NCBI GenBank assembly: GCA_027604705.1
Contig: JADHYV010000013.1
Location: forward strand, 372,001 to 436,000
Direction of reading: 5' to 3'
DNA from: Allomyces arbusculus
Taxonomy: Eukaryota > Blastocladiomycota > Blastocladiomycetes > Blastocladiales > Blastocladiaceae
Length of the DNA: 64,000 nt
Positions within the stretch are counted from its first letter, which is position 1, and the number at the start of each line of letters is the position of its first letter. Below are positions 33,742-43,073 of the stretch, piece after piece. Below the pieces are notes generated by a model that saw nothing but the letters and a program-made list of their open reading frames with translations, ran no database searches and was not told the DNA's origin. A program made the position numbers and the translations under genes.

Positions 33742-35325
33742 TCAAAGCCACGCGCCCGTCACGGCCAGCAGCATCCCCAAAATCGTTGACACGACAGCAA
33801 GCCCCTGCGCGTCGCGGGCCGCGGCAGAACTGGACGCAGCCTTGGTCGTCCCCTCAGATGACCGCAACACGCGCGGGTCCACCATGGCCACGTCTTTGCG
33901 CGACGTGAAATCTTTGGCATCCGCGGCCGTGTACCCCATCGCCAGCATTGCCTGCTTGGTCAGCGGCCCAATTCCAGTACTCGGCGCCTTGGTTGCGGCA
34001 ATCGCGCCCGGGAACGACCGCTGGGCCTGGTCAGCAACCATTAAAAACTCGACGGTCGTATTCGCGGCCATGGCCGTGTGCACAATCGACGACCCGTCCA
34101 TCAGCGGGTCGAATCCCGTCTCCAGCACGATCTTGTCGCTCAGACTCGAGCCGGGCGGCCATGCGCCCAGACGGAACTCGAGTTTGTTTGGGGTCGTGCC
34201 AAACGTGTACATTGCCTGCATGAGTGTCATAACTTTCTCGTCCTTTTCGAGCGCGGCGAAAACACTGTCGGTCGTGTACCCGACCTGCTTAGTGTCGTTA
34301 GCTGGAGCTGGCTTGAGGATCGGCGAGTTGGACTGGACGAGACCGTTGAATGTCTCGTTGAAGACCTTGTAGTACTCGAGCAGCGGGCGGTTGTCGAGGA
34401 ACGTGAACCGGTTCCAGACTGAGGGCGGCGTGAATCGGTAAAAGACGTCACCATTGTGCGGCATCGTGTCAACGGTGCGAAGCGGCGGCAGGACAAGGTC
34501 GGGTGCGTAGCTGTCATAGTAGGGGAAGAGCATGTTGCCGTCTTTGGAGGTCAGCAGGACCGACATGGCTAGCAGGCGGGAAATAACAAAAATGGAGATT
34601 TAGTTTCGTGCGACACGATGAGGAAGCGCTTCGCAAAATATACAAATCAACGTACCCAAGTCGTCGCCAAACCCGAGCCCATGAAGCAGCTCGTGCGTCA
34701 CCACCATCTCCAAGTCGCGCTGCTCCTTCGGCATCTCCTTGCTGTCCGACGCGAACCACCATGGCTTGAGCGCATTAAATTGCGACAGAATATCATACTG
34801 CGGCCATGGCACCTGACCCTCAGCGACGCCAGGCAAATCGAGCTGCTTGAGCAGCGGCGACGGGTACAGGTAGGTCAAGCCATCGTCCTTGTGGATCACG
34901 GGAATGCGCGACGTGCCCAGAGCAAACCCGAGCGTCGCGTAATCGGGACACGTCTTGATGTCGGGCGTGGTCGTGCCGCATGGCAAGAACATGGAGAGCG
35001 ACGCCGTCACGATGCGGCGGAACTTGAATTCGGACGCGATACGTTGCGCGGCGCGCTGCACGGCACCCTCGGCCTTGGTACAGAACGCTTGGTCGGTCGA
35101 GTCGCATGAAAATGAAATTTGGAACGCCGAACCGATTGTTATGTCCTTGAGGTACCTCATGGCGCGCGGGTCCGACGGTTGCGGTTCCATCATGGCGCCC
35201 GTTGACGAGACGACTGGCGCATTGACCAGGGGAGTGGCGGTCGCCGTCGATGGCATGAGCACGAGCAGCGCCGCGGATAGGAGCACAGCGACGAACAGAT
35301 GCCGCGGGGCGGAGCGCTTGATCAT
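33742..35325 (-). CDS. Secreted, probably GPI-anchored zinc metalloprotease
   Basis: Two exons (34656-35325, 33742-34568; intron 87 nt) give 498 aa. Seen: a signal peptide (FVAVLLSAALLVLMPSTATA), about 200 residues with paired cysteines (SFSCDSTDQAFCTKAEG; MFLPCGTTTPDIKTCPDY), the zinc motif VVTHELLHGLGFGDD (HExxHxxGxxD), and a second half with N-glycosylation sites. The motif DPLMDGSSIVH may be a metzincin-like Met turn. The C-terminus is a Ser/Ala-rich linker, a hydrophobic stretch and the end VTGAWL, typical of a GPI-attachment signal. Family knowledge: HExxHxxGxx(H/D) marks zinc endopeptidases of the metzincin and gluzincin-like groups; similar HELxHGLGF proteins occur widely in fungi, with unknown substrates. 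The intron lies eight codons after the active site. Confidence 0.8.
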
Positions 35326-36063
35326 GGTAAAGGTAATTGACGAGCGCGTCGTGGTTTGGTTTGGATCGCGTGGGGCTATCAGGGCAAGTTTGTACGCGAG
35401 GGGCAGGGTTCAGCTGTACGCTCCTGTCGTCGGCTTGAGGGTTCAAGGCATGGTGGAGAGGGGTGGGTTCATCATTTTGAGGGCGACCCACGGAGGTCGG
35501 GGCTCGCACAAGGCGGAGTGCTGGCGTCATGGATCACCTCTGGCGAAGTCGCGAGCGGCGCTTGACGGCGCTTGACGGTTCTCGGCGGTGCTCAACAATG
35601 CTCGGTGGGCGTTGGGCAAGGCCTGAACGCTCTCACCAAAAGGAAAGGAAGAAAGGTGTCAGCCGGCCATGGCGGCGGCGAAGCACGGCGGAGTCGTGGA
35701 CGGTGCCGAAGACACGCGTCCTGGCTGATCGGTGGGCGCTGCTCTCTTTTGCTGCCTTCATGGTGGTCCCTGCCAACATCGTTTTGTGCATGTCGAAATT
35801 CTCTTCCACGCCAGCATCCAGTGGCCCTTGGCTCGCTTACGCCACCCTCGCCTGCTCTGACGCAAAGGCACTCCTTTCCTCATCGCGCCCGCGCTGCTCT
35901 TGGGGAGGGGGGGGGGGGGAATGGCTGGGTGCCGCTCTTTGCAGCTTGGTTGCGATTGGACAAGATATATTTGTTTCAAGAAGCGGCAGTCCACACAGTC
36001 GCAACAGCCCTTGGTGCCCATCACGCCGCGAAACCAGCCCGCCGAGACTGCCGATCCGGCATG
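35326..36063. other. Spacer between the metalloprotease and IFT57
   Basis: 738 bases between the start of one minus-strand gene and the stop of the next. Holds a 13-base G run (35907-35919). No gene seen; it contains the metalloprotease promoter and the IFT57 3' UTR. Confidence 0.5.
35907..35919. repeat. G13 homopolymer run
   Basis: Thirteen consecutive G bases, preceded by GGGGA, in non-coding DNA. Confidence 0.9.
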
Positions 36064-37510
36064 TCACATGGCAAAAAGAAACTGAAATCGGAGGGAAGGT
36101 GTCGTTTTGGTCAACGACCCGACGTGCTTCGGTGATCGAACCAAGGAAGCAATCTCGTGCGAAACGTACCGGTGCCGCGGTCCCTTCGGCCGCTCCTGCG
36201 ACCATGGTAGCCTTGTTCTTCAACCGCACGTTGAGCAGCGTGTGCTCGAGCACGCCCGTGCGCAAATCCATTTGCTTGATTTCGGTTTTGAGCCGCTGCA
36301 ACGCGCTCTTGATGTTGATAAGCGGCTTCGAGTCGGTCATACCGCTGCCGAGATCGTCCATTTGCGCCTGTGGGGTGGGGAAGCTCAGGGTCAGCTGGGC
36401 CAAGCAAGCCGAGAGGAAACGGAAACGCAATACGCACCTTGACCGTATCGAGCTGCTCCGACACCTGTGCGAGCTCGGCCGACAGCTTGGAAATTTGCTC
36501 ACTGCTCGCATTATACTTTTGCTTCAACCCGCTCAGTGCCTGTTGCACGCCGCGGTGCTCTTCGACGAGTGTCTCAAACTGCGCATTGATGTACTTTTCG
36601 CGCGACTCGATCTTGTCGAGCGTCTGCTCAATCTCCTTGTTCAATTTGGCCAGCTGGTCGCGTGTCGGCCCGGCCACTGCGGCAATCGCGCCCTGGTACT
36701 GCTGCAAGTGTGCGAGGTGCATGCGCCAGTCCTTGTGATCGGCCGTAAGCTGGACTTTGAGTAAGGGCGTGACGCGATCGAGTTCGGCCTGCCATACCGC
36801 CGCGTCGACGGGCGGGACGAATGCGTTCGACGTGCGTAGGCCGCTGACTGAGGTCTGCGCCATACTGCCGCCGGCACGCAGGACGGGGCGGGTGGGTGCA
36901 CGGATCATGGCCGGCGCGAGCGCGCCGAGCACGTCGTGGTCGTCGTGGTCGTCATCGCTGCCGGCGTCACCGTCGCCCACGAGCGCTTCTTCAATGTCGT
37001 CGATGCGCACTTCAGCGTCGTCGTCAGCCTCGGCTTCCTCGAACGTGCTAGACGGGCAGAATTCGCGTCAAAGACAGCGGCGAGCTGCACTGAGCAGATA
37101 GTTGAGCATAATGCAGCGTACTCTTCGCTCGAAAACACAGGCTTCTTGAACTGGTACCCTCGCACTTTCAGCACGCGATCGGCCATGCCTGTGAGCGCCT
37201 GCAGGACGGCCTCGCCATGCCCTTGCCGCAATTTCGCGACGGCGAAATCGCCCGGCACGCCTGCATTTTTCAAGACGGCGGCAATGCTGGTGGCCGTCTG
37301 GTTCGGGTCGTCGAGCTCTCCCGGTGGACTGAACGCGTCGCCGGCTTGGTTGGCGAGCCATGCGAATAATACGTGGAAGTAGTGCAGCTGGACGTTGACG
37401 TTGGGTTGCGGCAACGTGAAGAAGCCGGGCGTCAAAGGCCGCAGTCCCTTTTCGGGGCAGAAGGTGGTCGAGTACTTGAGCAGCCGCAAGCGATCGAGCA
37501 GGCCGTCCAT
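36064..37510 (-). CDS. IFT57: Intraflagellar transport protein IFT57 (IFT-B)
   Basis: Four exons (37122-37510, 36438-37047, 36170-36367, 36064-36081) give 404 aa (animal IFT57 is about 430). Seen: the N-terminal pseudo-calponin-homology region (MDGLLDRLRLLKYSTTFC, LHYFHVLFAWLANQAGD, DDPNQTATSIAAVLKNAG, KLRQGHGEAVLQALTGMAD, YQFKKPVFSSE), an acidic linker (DDHDDHDVL), then a long coiled coil (DQLAKLNKEIEQTLDKIESR) and the conserved tail GSGMTDSKPLINIKSAL and LRTGVLEHTLLNVRLK. Family knowledge: IFT57 is a peripheral IFT-B subunit needed for flagellum assembly. It is absent from non-flagellated fungi. The last exon (five codons plus stop) is inferred from splice sites and is the least certain part. 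Confidence 0.93.
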
Positions 37511-37835
37511 GGTACGCAGTTGCTGGCTTGGTATGCGTCAAGTTGATTGATTCGAATGGTGGTCGGGGCGCTGCGTCTGGTGTGCAGATCGCCGAAATGC
37601 AGGGAAAGGACTTGCGAGTGTTGCAGCTGCACGGCAACGGCGCGTCTCAACAGCAACGAGGCACGTGCGCTCGGCTGGTCACCGCGCAGTCGATGCCGAC
37701 TTCAGATCTCACGATCCACGTTTAGACCAGCACGCCGAGCACGAGCACGAGCACGAGCACACGCGCGGCAGCCGACCAGCACGGCGACAGTGCTTTCAGC
37801 GACACGTCGCGCCGGTTGTGTTCACCACAAATCCA
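37511..37835. promoter_or_regulatory. Divergent promoter region between IFT57 and RRP6
   Basis: 325 bases between divergent starts of IFT57 (-) and RRP6 (+). It includes an (GAGCAC)n-like repeat near 37738-37765. No TATA box seen. Confidence 0.5.
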
Positions 37836-40217
37836 ATGACGTCGACTCCACCCACGACCGCCGACGGCGGCGGCGCATCCAACCCGGCCGCGCGCGTGCC
37901 CGCGATCCGGCAACGACTTCTCGGCGAGGTGACGCGTGTGACGCGCGCCACGGCCCCCTTGAATCCGGAGGCACTGCAACTGCGGAAAGCCGAGGATCCG
38001 CAATTTGCGCGCGACTTATCGGCGACGTCGCTCGCTTTGCTGCAAGTCTCGAACCAGCTGTTCAAGTACCTTGCGGGCGAGACTAAAGTCAAGCCCTTCA
38101 GCAACGCGATCGACGTGCAGGACCGGTGGCTCGCGGCCGTCGAGGTCGTGGACCAGGCGCTCGACCGCGCCGACCACGCGCTCGACGACCTCTATGGCCG
38201 CAAGGCCCAGCACGCTGCCGCAAATGCGACGCCCATGGTGGCCTCGATCAAGCAGCGCGACCGCACGTTGAATGTCGTGCACGGCGCCTTGATTGCGCGG
38301 CCGCAGGAACAGTTCAAGGCCGACGTGGACAATTCCAAGACGGTGCCGTTTATTCCCAAAATTAAGGAAAAGGCGCACGCAAAAGTCCCGCTCGATTTTG
38401 GCGTGCCGGTCGAGGAGATGCCCGACCAGCCCGTCGACCACGTCTTCCCGCACCCGTACGCGCACGAAATTGCCACGCTCGAGTACCCGGAGGCCATGTT
38501 CGCGTTGCCCGAGACGGAGCCGGAAATGCCAGCGTCGCTCGAGAGCACGCCGTGCACGTGGGTCGATACCGTGGCTGCGCTCGATAAAATGGTCGCGAAA
38601 TTGGCAGTCGAGCCCGTGATCGCCATCGACTTGGAACACCACTCGTACCGGTCCTATTTCGGATTCCTGTGCCTGATGCAGGTCAGCACGCGCACCGAAG
38701 ATTTCCTCGTTGATACGCTCACGCTGCGGGTTGAGCTGCACCGGCTCAACACCGTCTTTGCCGACCCAACAATCGTCAAGGTCCTGCACGGCGCCGAGTC
38801 GGACGTGATTTGGCTGCAGCGCGATCTTGGCCTGTACCTCGTGAACCTGTTTGACACGTACCACGCGACCAAAATCTTGCGGTTCCCGGCACACTCGCTC
38901 GCCTACTTGCTCAAGCACTACTGCCACGTCGACGCCGACAAGAAGTACCAGCTTGCCGATTGGCGCATTCGCCCGTTGCCGCAGGATATGGTGCGGTACG
39001 CACGTACCGACACACACTACCTGCTCTACATCTACGACAAGATGCGCACTGAGCTGCTTCTCCAGGGCGACGCGGCGACGCACAACCTGATGCGCGCGAC
39101 CCTACGGCAATCCAACGAGACGGCACTAAAAGTGCACCACAAGGACCGGTACGACGCCGAGTCCGGGCTCGGCGCGGAAGGGTGGTTCGGGCTGTATACC
39201 AAGTACAACAAACCCTTGACGAAACGCGCGTTTGAGGCATTCAAGGCCCTGCACCAGTGGCGCGACGAAATCGCACGCGACGAGGACGAGTCCACCAAGT
39301 ACGTCCTGCCCAACCATATGCTCTTCACGCTCGCCGACGTGGGGCCGACGGACCCGACCGCCGTGCTCGCGTGCTGCACGCCGATCCCGCCGCTCGTGCG
39401 TACCTACGCGGCGGATATCGCACTCTTGATCCGGCAAGTGAACGACCGCGTTGCGTTGCTCGCCGACGCGAACGTGCCCGTGCCCGTGGCCCCGATGCCC
39501 GCGCCGACCCACGTGCGGTTCGATGACGACGCGGCCGCCAACGCGGCGCGTGTCGTCGAGCAAGTGGATGTGGAGCCGTACGTGCGCAAGCACACGCCCG
39601 TCGCAGTCGCGGCCGTGCACCGGTCGGCGTTCTGGGGCGCGGCACCGCGGGTTTTGCCGAGTACCGCCAAACCGGAAACGGCGAATGCCGTCAAGCAGAT
39701 CGAGGCGATGCTCGTCACCGTCGAGGCCCTGCTGCCGAAACTGTGGCTCGGCGAGCAGCGCGAAGAGGTCGAGCCGGCGACGAGGGCGCCACACGAGCCG
39801 CCGGGCGCGCACGCGTTTGTGCCCAAGTCGGCGCGCGTAAGTTCCGCTGCTGCTAGCGGCGAGGAGGCCGAGTCGTCGACACCGGAACCTGAGACCGCCG
39901 AGCCCGAACCCACGTTGCCGGATGTCATGGTCGTTGCGCCCAACGCTGTCGCGGCCGCGTCGAAGGGTAAGGGCAAGAAGCGTAAGTTGCCCGCTGAGCA
40001 GACGGCCAAGTACGATTTCGGCTCCGCGGCGGCGCCGATTTCCACGGATGCGGCCTCACAGCCGCCACCGGGTAAGAAGAGCAAGAACGACAAGGAGAGT
40101 AAAGGGTGGCACCCATACCTCGAGCAGTTGGGTGGCGGGAGAAGTGGGCCCAAGCCGGCTCGGAGTGGAGGGAAAAGTAAGGCGGGTGGCAAGAGTATGA
40201 CGTTTGGGTCCAAGTGA
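37836..40217 (+). CDS. RRP6: Nuclear exosome 3'-5' exoribonuclease Rrp6/EXOSC10
   Basis: An intronless 793-aa frame starting MTSTPPTT. Seen: the N-terminal PMC2NT region (LLQVSNQLFKYLAGE), then DEDDy exonuclease motifs: AIDLEHHSYRSYFGF (Exo I), VLHGAESDVIWLQRDLGLY (Exo II), VRYARTDTHYLLYIYDKM (Exo III with the catalytic Tyr), then an HRDC domain (ALHQWRDEIARDEDESTKYV, PNHMLFTLADVGP). The C-terminal third is Pro/Ala/Glu-rich with a basic KGKGKKRKLP nuclear signal. Family knowledge: Rrp6 trims rRNA, snRNA and snoRNA precursors and degrades aberrant nuclear RNA, with the exosome core and Rrp47, which binds PMC2NT. Confidence 0.97.
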   Translation: MTSTPPTTADGGGASNPAARVPAIRQRLLGEVTRVTRATAPLNPEALQLRKAEDPQFARDLSATSLALLQVSNQLFKYLAGETKVKPFSNAIDVQDRWLAAVEVVDQALDRADHALDDLYGRKAQHAAANATPMVASIKQRDRTLNVVHGALIARPQEQFKADVDNSKTVPFIPKIKEKAHAKVPLDFGVPVEEMPDQPVDHVFPHPYAHEIATLEYPEAMFALPETEPEMPASLESTPCTWVDTVAALDKMVAKLAVEPVIAIDLEHHSYRSYFGFLCLMQVSTRTEDFLVDTLTLRVELHRLNTVFADPTIVKVLHGAESDVIWLQRDLGLYLVNLFDTYHATKILRFPAHSLAYLLKHYCHVDADKKYQLADWRIRPLPQDMVRYARTDTHYLLYIYDKMRTELLLQGDAATHNLMRATLRQSNETALKVHHKDRYDAESGLGAEGWFGLYTKYNKPLTKRAFEAFKALHQWRDEIARDEDESTKYVLPNHMLFTLADVGPTDPTAVLACCTPIPPLVRTYAADIALLIRQVNDRVALLADANVPVPVAPMPAPTHVRFDDDAAANAARVVEQVDVEPYVRKHTPVAVAAVHRSAFWGAAPRVLPSTAKPETANAVKQIEAMLVTVEALLPKLWLGEQREEVEPATRAPHEPPGAHAFVPKSARVSSAAASGEEAESSTPEPETAEPEPTLPDVMVVAPNAVAAASKGKGKKRKLPAEQTAKYDFGSAAAPISTDAASQPPPGKKSKNDKESKGWHPYLEQLGGGRSGPKPARSGGKSKAGGKSMTFGSK

Positions 40218-40615
40218 AGGATTGGGCGCGACTGTCGAATGGAGTGGGGTTGAATAAAGCGTGTCTTTTGTTCCTTTTCAGTTTGATTTGAGGAGGTTTG
40301 CGACCGTTAGGGAGCCGATGGCGCCAGGGAGCCGTCGCTGGGCCGCGGCGCTGATAGTGGATGGCATGTCAACCACCGAAAAAATGCAAAAAAAGGATTG
40401 ATTGAATGGATTGCGGATCGTGGCAATGATACAAACGTGCTTGACAATGATTGTGGCAAGAAGAGAGCAAGAGATGGTATGCGAGTGAGCGGCACGTCAG
40501 TGTGCCGCGAAAAAAGAGTAGAGTGCTCGGGTGGGATCACAAACGAGTCGTCGTCACCTTCGTCCTAGTCTCACGTCACGTCGGTCGCCATCATCATCGC
40601 CATCAGGACGGCTTT
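40218..40615. other. Convergent spacer between RRP6 and the LPMO-like gene
   Basis: 398 bases separating two convergent stops. Contains an AATAAA at 40253-40258. No gene seen. Confidence 0.5.
40253..40258 (+). terminator. Candidate polyadenylation signal for RRP6
   Basis: AATAAA 36 bases after the RRP6 stop, followed by T-rich sequence (GTGTCTTTTGTTCC). The position suits a fungal poly(A) signal. Confidence 0.5.
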
Positions 40616-41975
40616 CTACCCCTCGGCCGGGGCCGCCGCCACGCCCTCGATCACGTCCGCCGGCACCTCGGCGTACTCATCCACCGCCTCCGTCGGCACC
40701 GGCGCGTAGTCGGACGCAGCCGACCCGTCCGCACGCGGCTGCAACGCGCTCTTGATCACTTGCTTGGCCATGATCCGGATCACCGCGCGCTGCGCTGGCG
40801 TAAGCGCCGGCTTCTTAGCAGCGGCCGTGGGTGTCGGTGTCGGCGTCGCCTTGGCCTTGCCCGGCGACGTCACCGGCTTGTTGGCTGCCGGTTTGGAGAC
40901 GCGCGCGGGCGCGGGCGTTGGCGTTGGCGTCAGGACGACTTTGACAGGCGGCTTGGCCACGGGGACGACGGGTACTACCGGGACCTTGGTCGCGACCGGC
41001 ACGGCCGCGTGGGGAATCGTCGTCGTCACCGCCGGATTCGCGGGCGCCGTGAGCACAGGCGTGACTGGTGTCGCGACGGCCGCCGCCGCCGTCGTCATAG
41101 TCGACGTGATCACCGGCTTGACCGGAGTCACGGCCGATGACCCGGCCAGTCCGGCACGGCAATCCGCAAGCGCAGACGGGATTCCAGTCTTGTAACTGCC
41201 ATAGCACCCTTCGGGTATGCACTTAAACGGTGCGGGCGTGCCAAAGTACCGGCACTGCGTGCGGTCGGTCGGGTTGGCCGCGTCGCCGCCGAGGAACTGC
41301 GGGCACGTGCCTGTTGGTTTCGGGACGACTGGAGCGCCGCCGCGCACGGTGAAGTCGTGGCACCCGTACCAATCGGAGAGGCCGCGATCGGTCTGGCCGA
41401 AGTAGGACGCGCCTGAGAACCACATCCATTGCATCGTGTATTGCCTGTTGAAGGAGGAATCTGCGTGAGTTTTCGTTTTCGGTGCCCGTCGCAGCGGAGA
41501 AAGGGCGATCAAGAACGTACCCGTCCTTAAGATACGTTGGCACCGTGACCGTCGCGTTACAAGGGTTCGAGTCTGGCGTGCCCGGGATCGGGTCGGGTCC
41601 ATTCAAATCGCGCGGATCGCCTGACCGGCACGTCGATTCGTGGCAAGTGTAGAGCACCACGTTCTGCTCGAAGTTGGCAAACGAGTCGTCCGAGTCGAAA
41701 GGGATGATCGAAAAGCGCACAAACCCGGCCGGGTGGTTGTTGCGTGACCACGAGACGGGCACCGGTTGGCCACGCGTGTAAACGTTGGCCGTCGGTCGTG
41801 CACCGGTTTTCGGCACGAACCCGCACGGCTCGCAATTGTCGGCGGATGCACAGAACCCGGGTGATCGCGCTTCGGGTGCGAGCAGGCGTGCGTGGGCATC
41901 GACGACGGTTGCGAGAGATGCAGCAAGGACAACGGCCGCGAGCAGGACGAGTGATAGGGAGGCTGTCGAGGGCAT
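40616..41975 (-). CDS. Secreted LPMO-like (chitin-binding type-4 / copper monooxygenase) protein with Pro/Thr/Val-rich tail
   Basis: Two exons (41521-41975, 40616-41444; intron 76 nt) give 427 aa. Seen: a signal peptide (LVLLAAVVLAASLATVVDA) whose predicted cleavage leaves His as residue 1 (HARLLAPEARSPGF), as required for the copper histidine brace of lytic polysaccharide monooxygenases. Then come CASADNCEPCGF, SWSRNNHPAGFVRFSI with a likely second brace His, many cysteines (CHESTCRSGD), MQWMWFSGASYFGQ, SDWYGCHDFTV with possible axial aromatic, and KCIPEGCYGSYKTG. From about residue 230 a Pro/Thr/Val/Lys-rich linker with repeated KPV/VTP units leads to a helical end (TPAQRAVIRIMAKQVIKSA) and an acidic tail. 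Which AA family and which substrate (chitin or cellulose) cannot be told by eye. No GPI signal. Confidence 0.78.
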
Positions 41976-43073
41976 GGCCGAATGATGGGGAAAGATGACG
42001 GAAAAAATGATGGGTGTGAAGAGACGTTAACGAGAGTCACTTGAGATTATGTCGAGGCACAGAGAGGTCGAGTGGTCCGAAAAAGCGTCGACTGCGGCAA
42101 GAAGATTGGGGGGAAATCGAGAGCAGCTCAGAAGAAGCGAAGAGAAGAAGCAGGTACGCGGGGCGCGCCGGCTTTATACGGCGGCAGTCGATGGTGGTTG
42201 GTGCTGTGAGCCGTGTTGGTGTGCTCAGAGAAACTGCTGACCGCGGACAGCGCACACGGCGATCCGAGCGGTAAGCAGGACACAAGACCTCGCGGCACGG
42301 TGGAGGCGCGAGGTTGCTGAGGTGAGAGTGCGCAACGGCTGGCACGTCTCCCGTCGACGCAGTCGCGGCGGCCGGACGGAGCACGCCACGACGTGGGAGG
42401 GCCGAGCGGGCAACGCGTCTCGCGCGTTCGTCTCACGGCAAGGCAGATATTCACGTAAGAAATCCATCAAATATCATTTACGCCATTTTGACCCTGCCGC
42501 CCCCGCCCACGTCCTTCGCCACTCCCCGTCGCCCGCCATTTTTCCGGTGCCCACCGCGCGGACAGAGTGCACGCAGCGCACAAGACGGACGCCGAGCGGC
42601 CTCATGACCACGTCTGGAGCCGGCCGCGCCCGTTGGCCGGGTCGTCGTTTACGCCAGAACAGGGCAAGTTGGCCGCCGGTGGAGACCCCGTTTGCGCACC
42701 CGTTCCGGCCTTACCCGACACCCACACCCACCCCGCGCGCCCCCGCATTATTCGAAAATGAAGCCAGCACCGCCAAATTCGAGGGGAGCGGTCGACGAGC
42801 TGTGTCGCACGGCAGCGGTGCGGGACGCGCCGCCACCGCGGCAGCGTGCAGGGCCTGTCGAGTACACCCTGCAGACGCCGCCGTTCCGGTCCGCCCCTTT
42901 TCGCGAGGCGAGCCTTCAGTTCAGTCGCTCCTGCCCCCACCATCTGCGCACTCGCTCGTTGCTCTCGACACGTTCTCGACGCGAAACCGAAAAGCGGACC
43001 CCACGCGTCCCGCTCTCCCCAACTTTCGCGCGCGCTCTCTCTCTCTGCGCACTCAACCTGCTCGCGATAAACC
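41976..43073. promoter_or_regulatory. Divergent regulatory region between the LPMO-like gene and carnitine acetyltransferase
   Basis: 1098 bases between divergent starts. The CrAT side ends in a CT-rich pyrimidine tract (about 43000-43055, including CTCTCTCTCTCTG), typical of fungal promoters. The LPMO side has a TATA-like element. Open frames here are GC-driven and overlapping. Confidence 0.5.
42173..42178 (-). promoter_or_regulatory. Candidate TATA box for the LPMO-like gene
   Basis: Read on the minus strand the sequence is TATAAA, about 195 bases upstream of the LPMO start at 41975. Few other genes here have such a box, so this one may be strongly regulated. Confidence 0.4.

Noticed and set aside
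38016-39083. A 355-codon minus-strand open frame
   Set aside because: Antisense to the Rrp6 exonuclease domain; no recognisable features of its own.
41566-41590. GGGTTCGAGTC, resembling a tRNA T-arm
   Set aside because: Lies inside the LPMO coding sequence and has no matching D-arm or acceptor stem.
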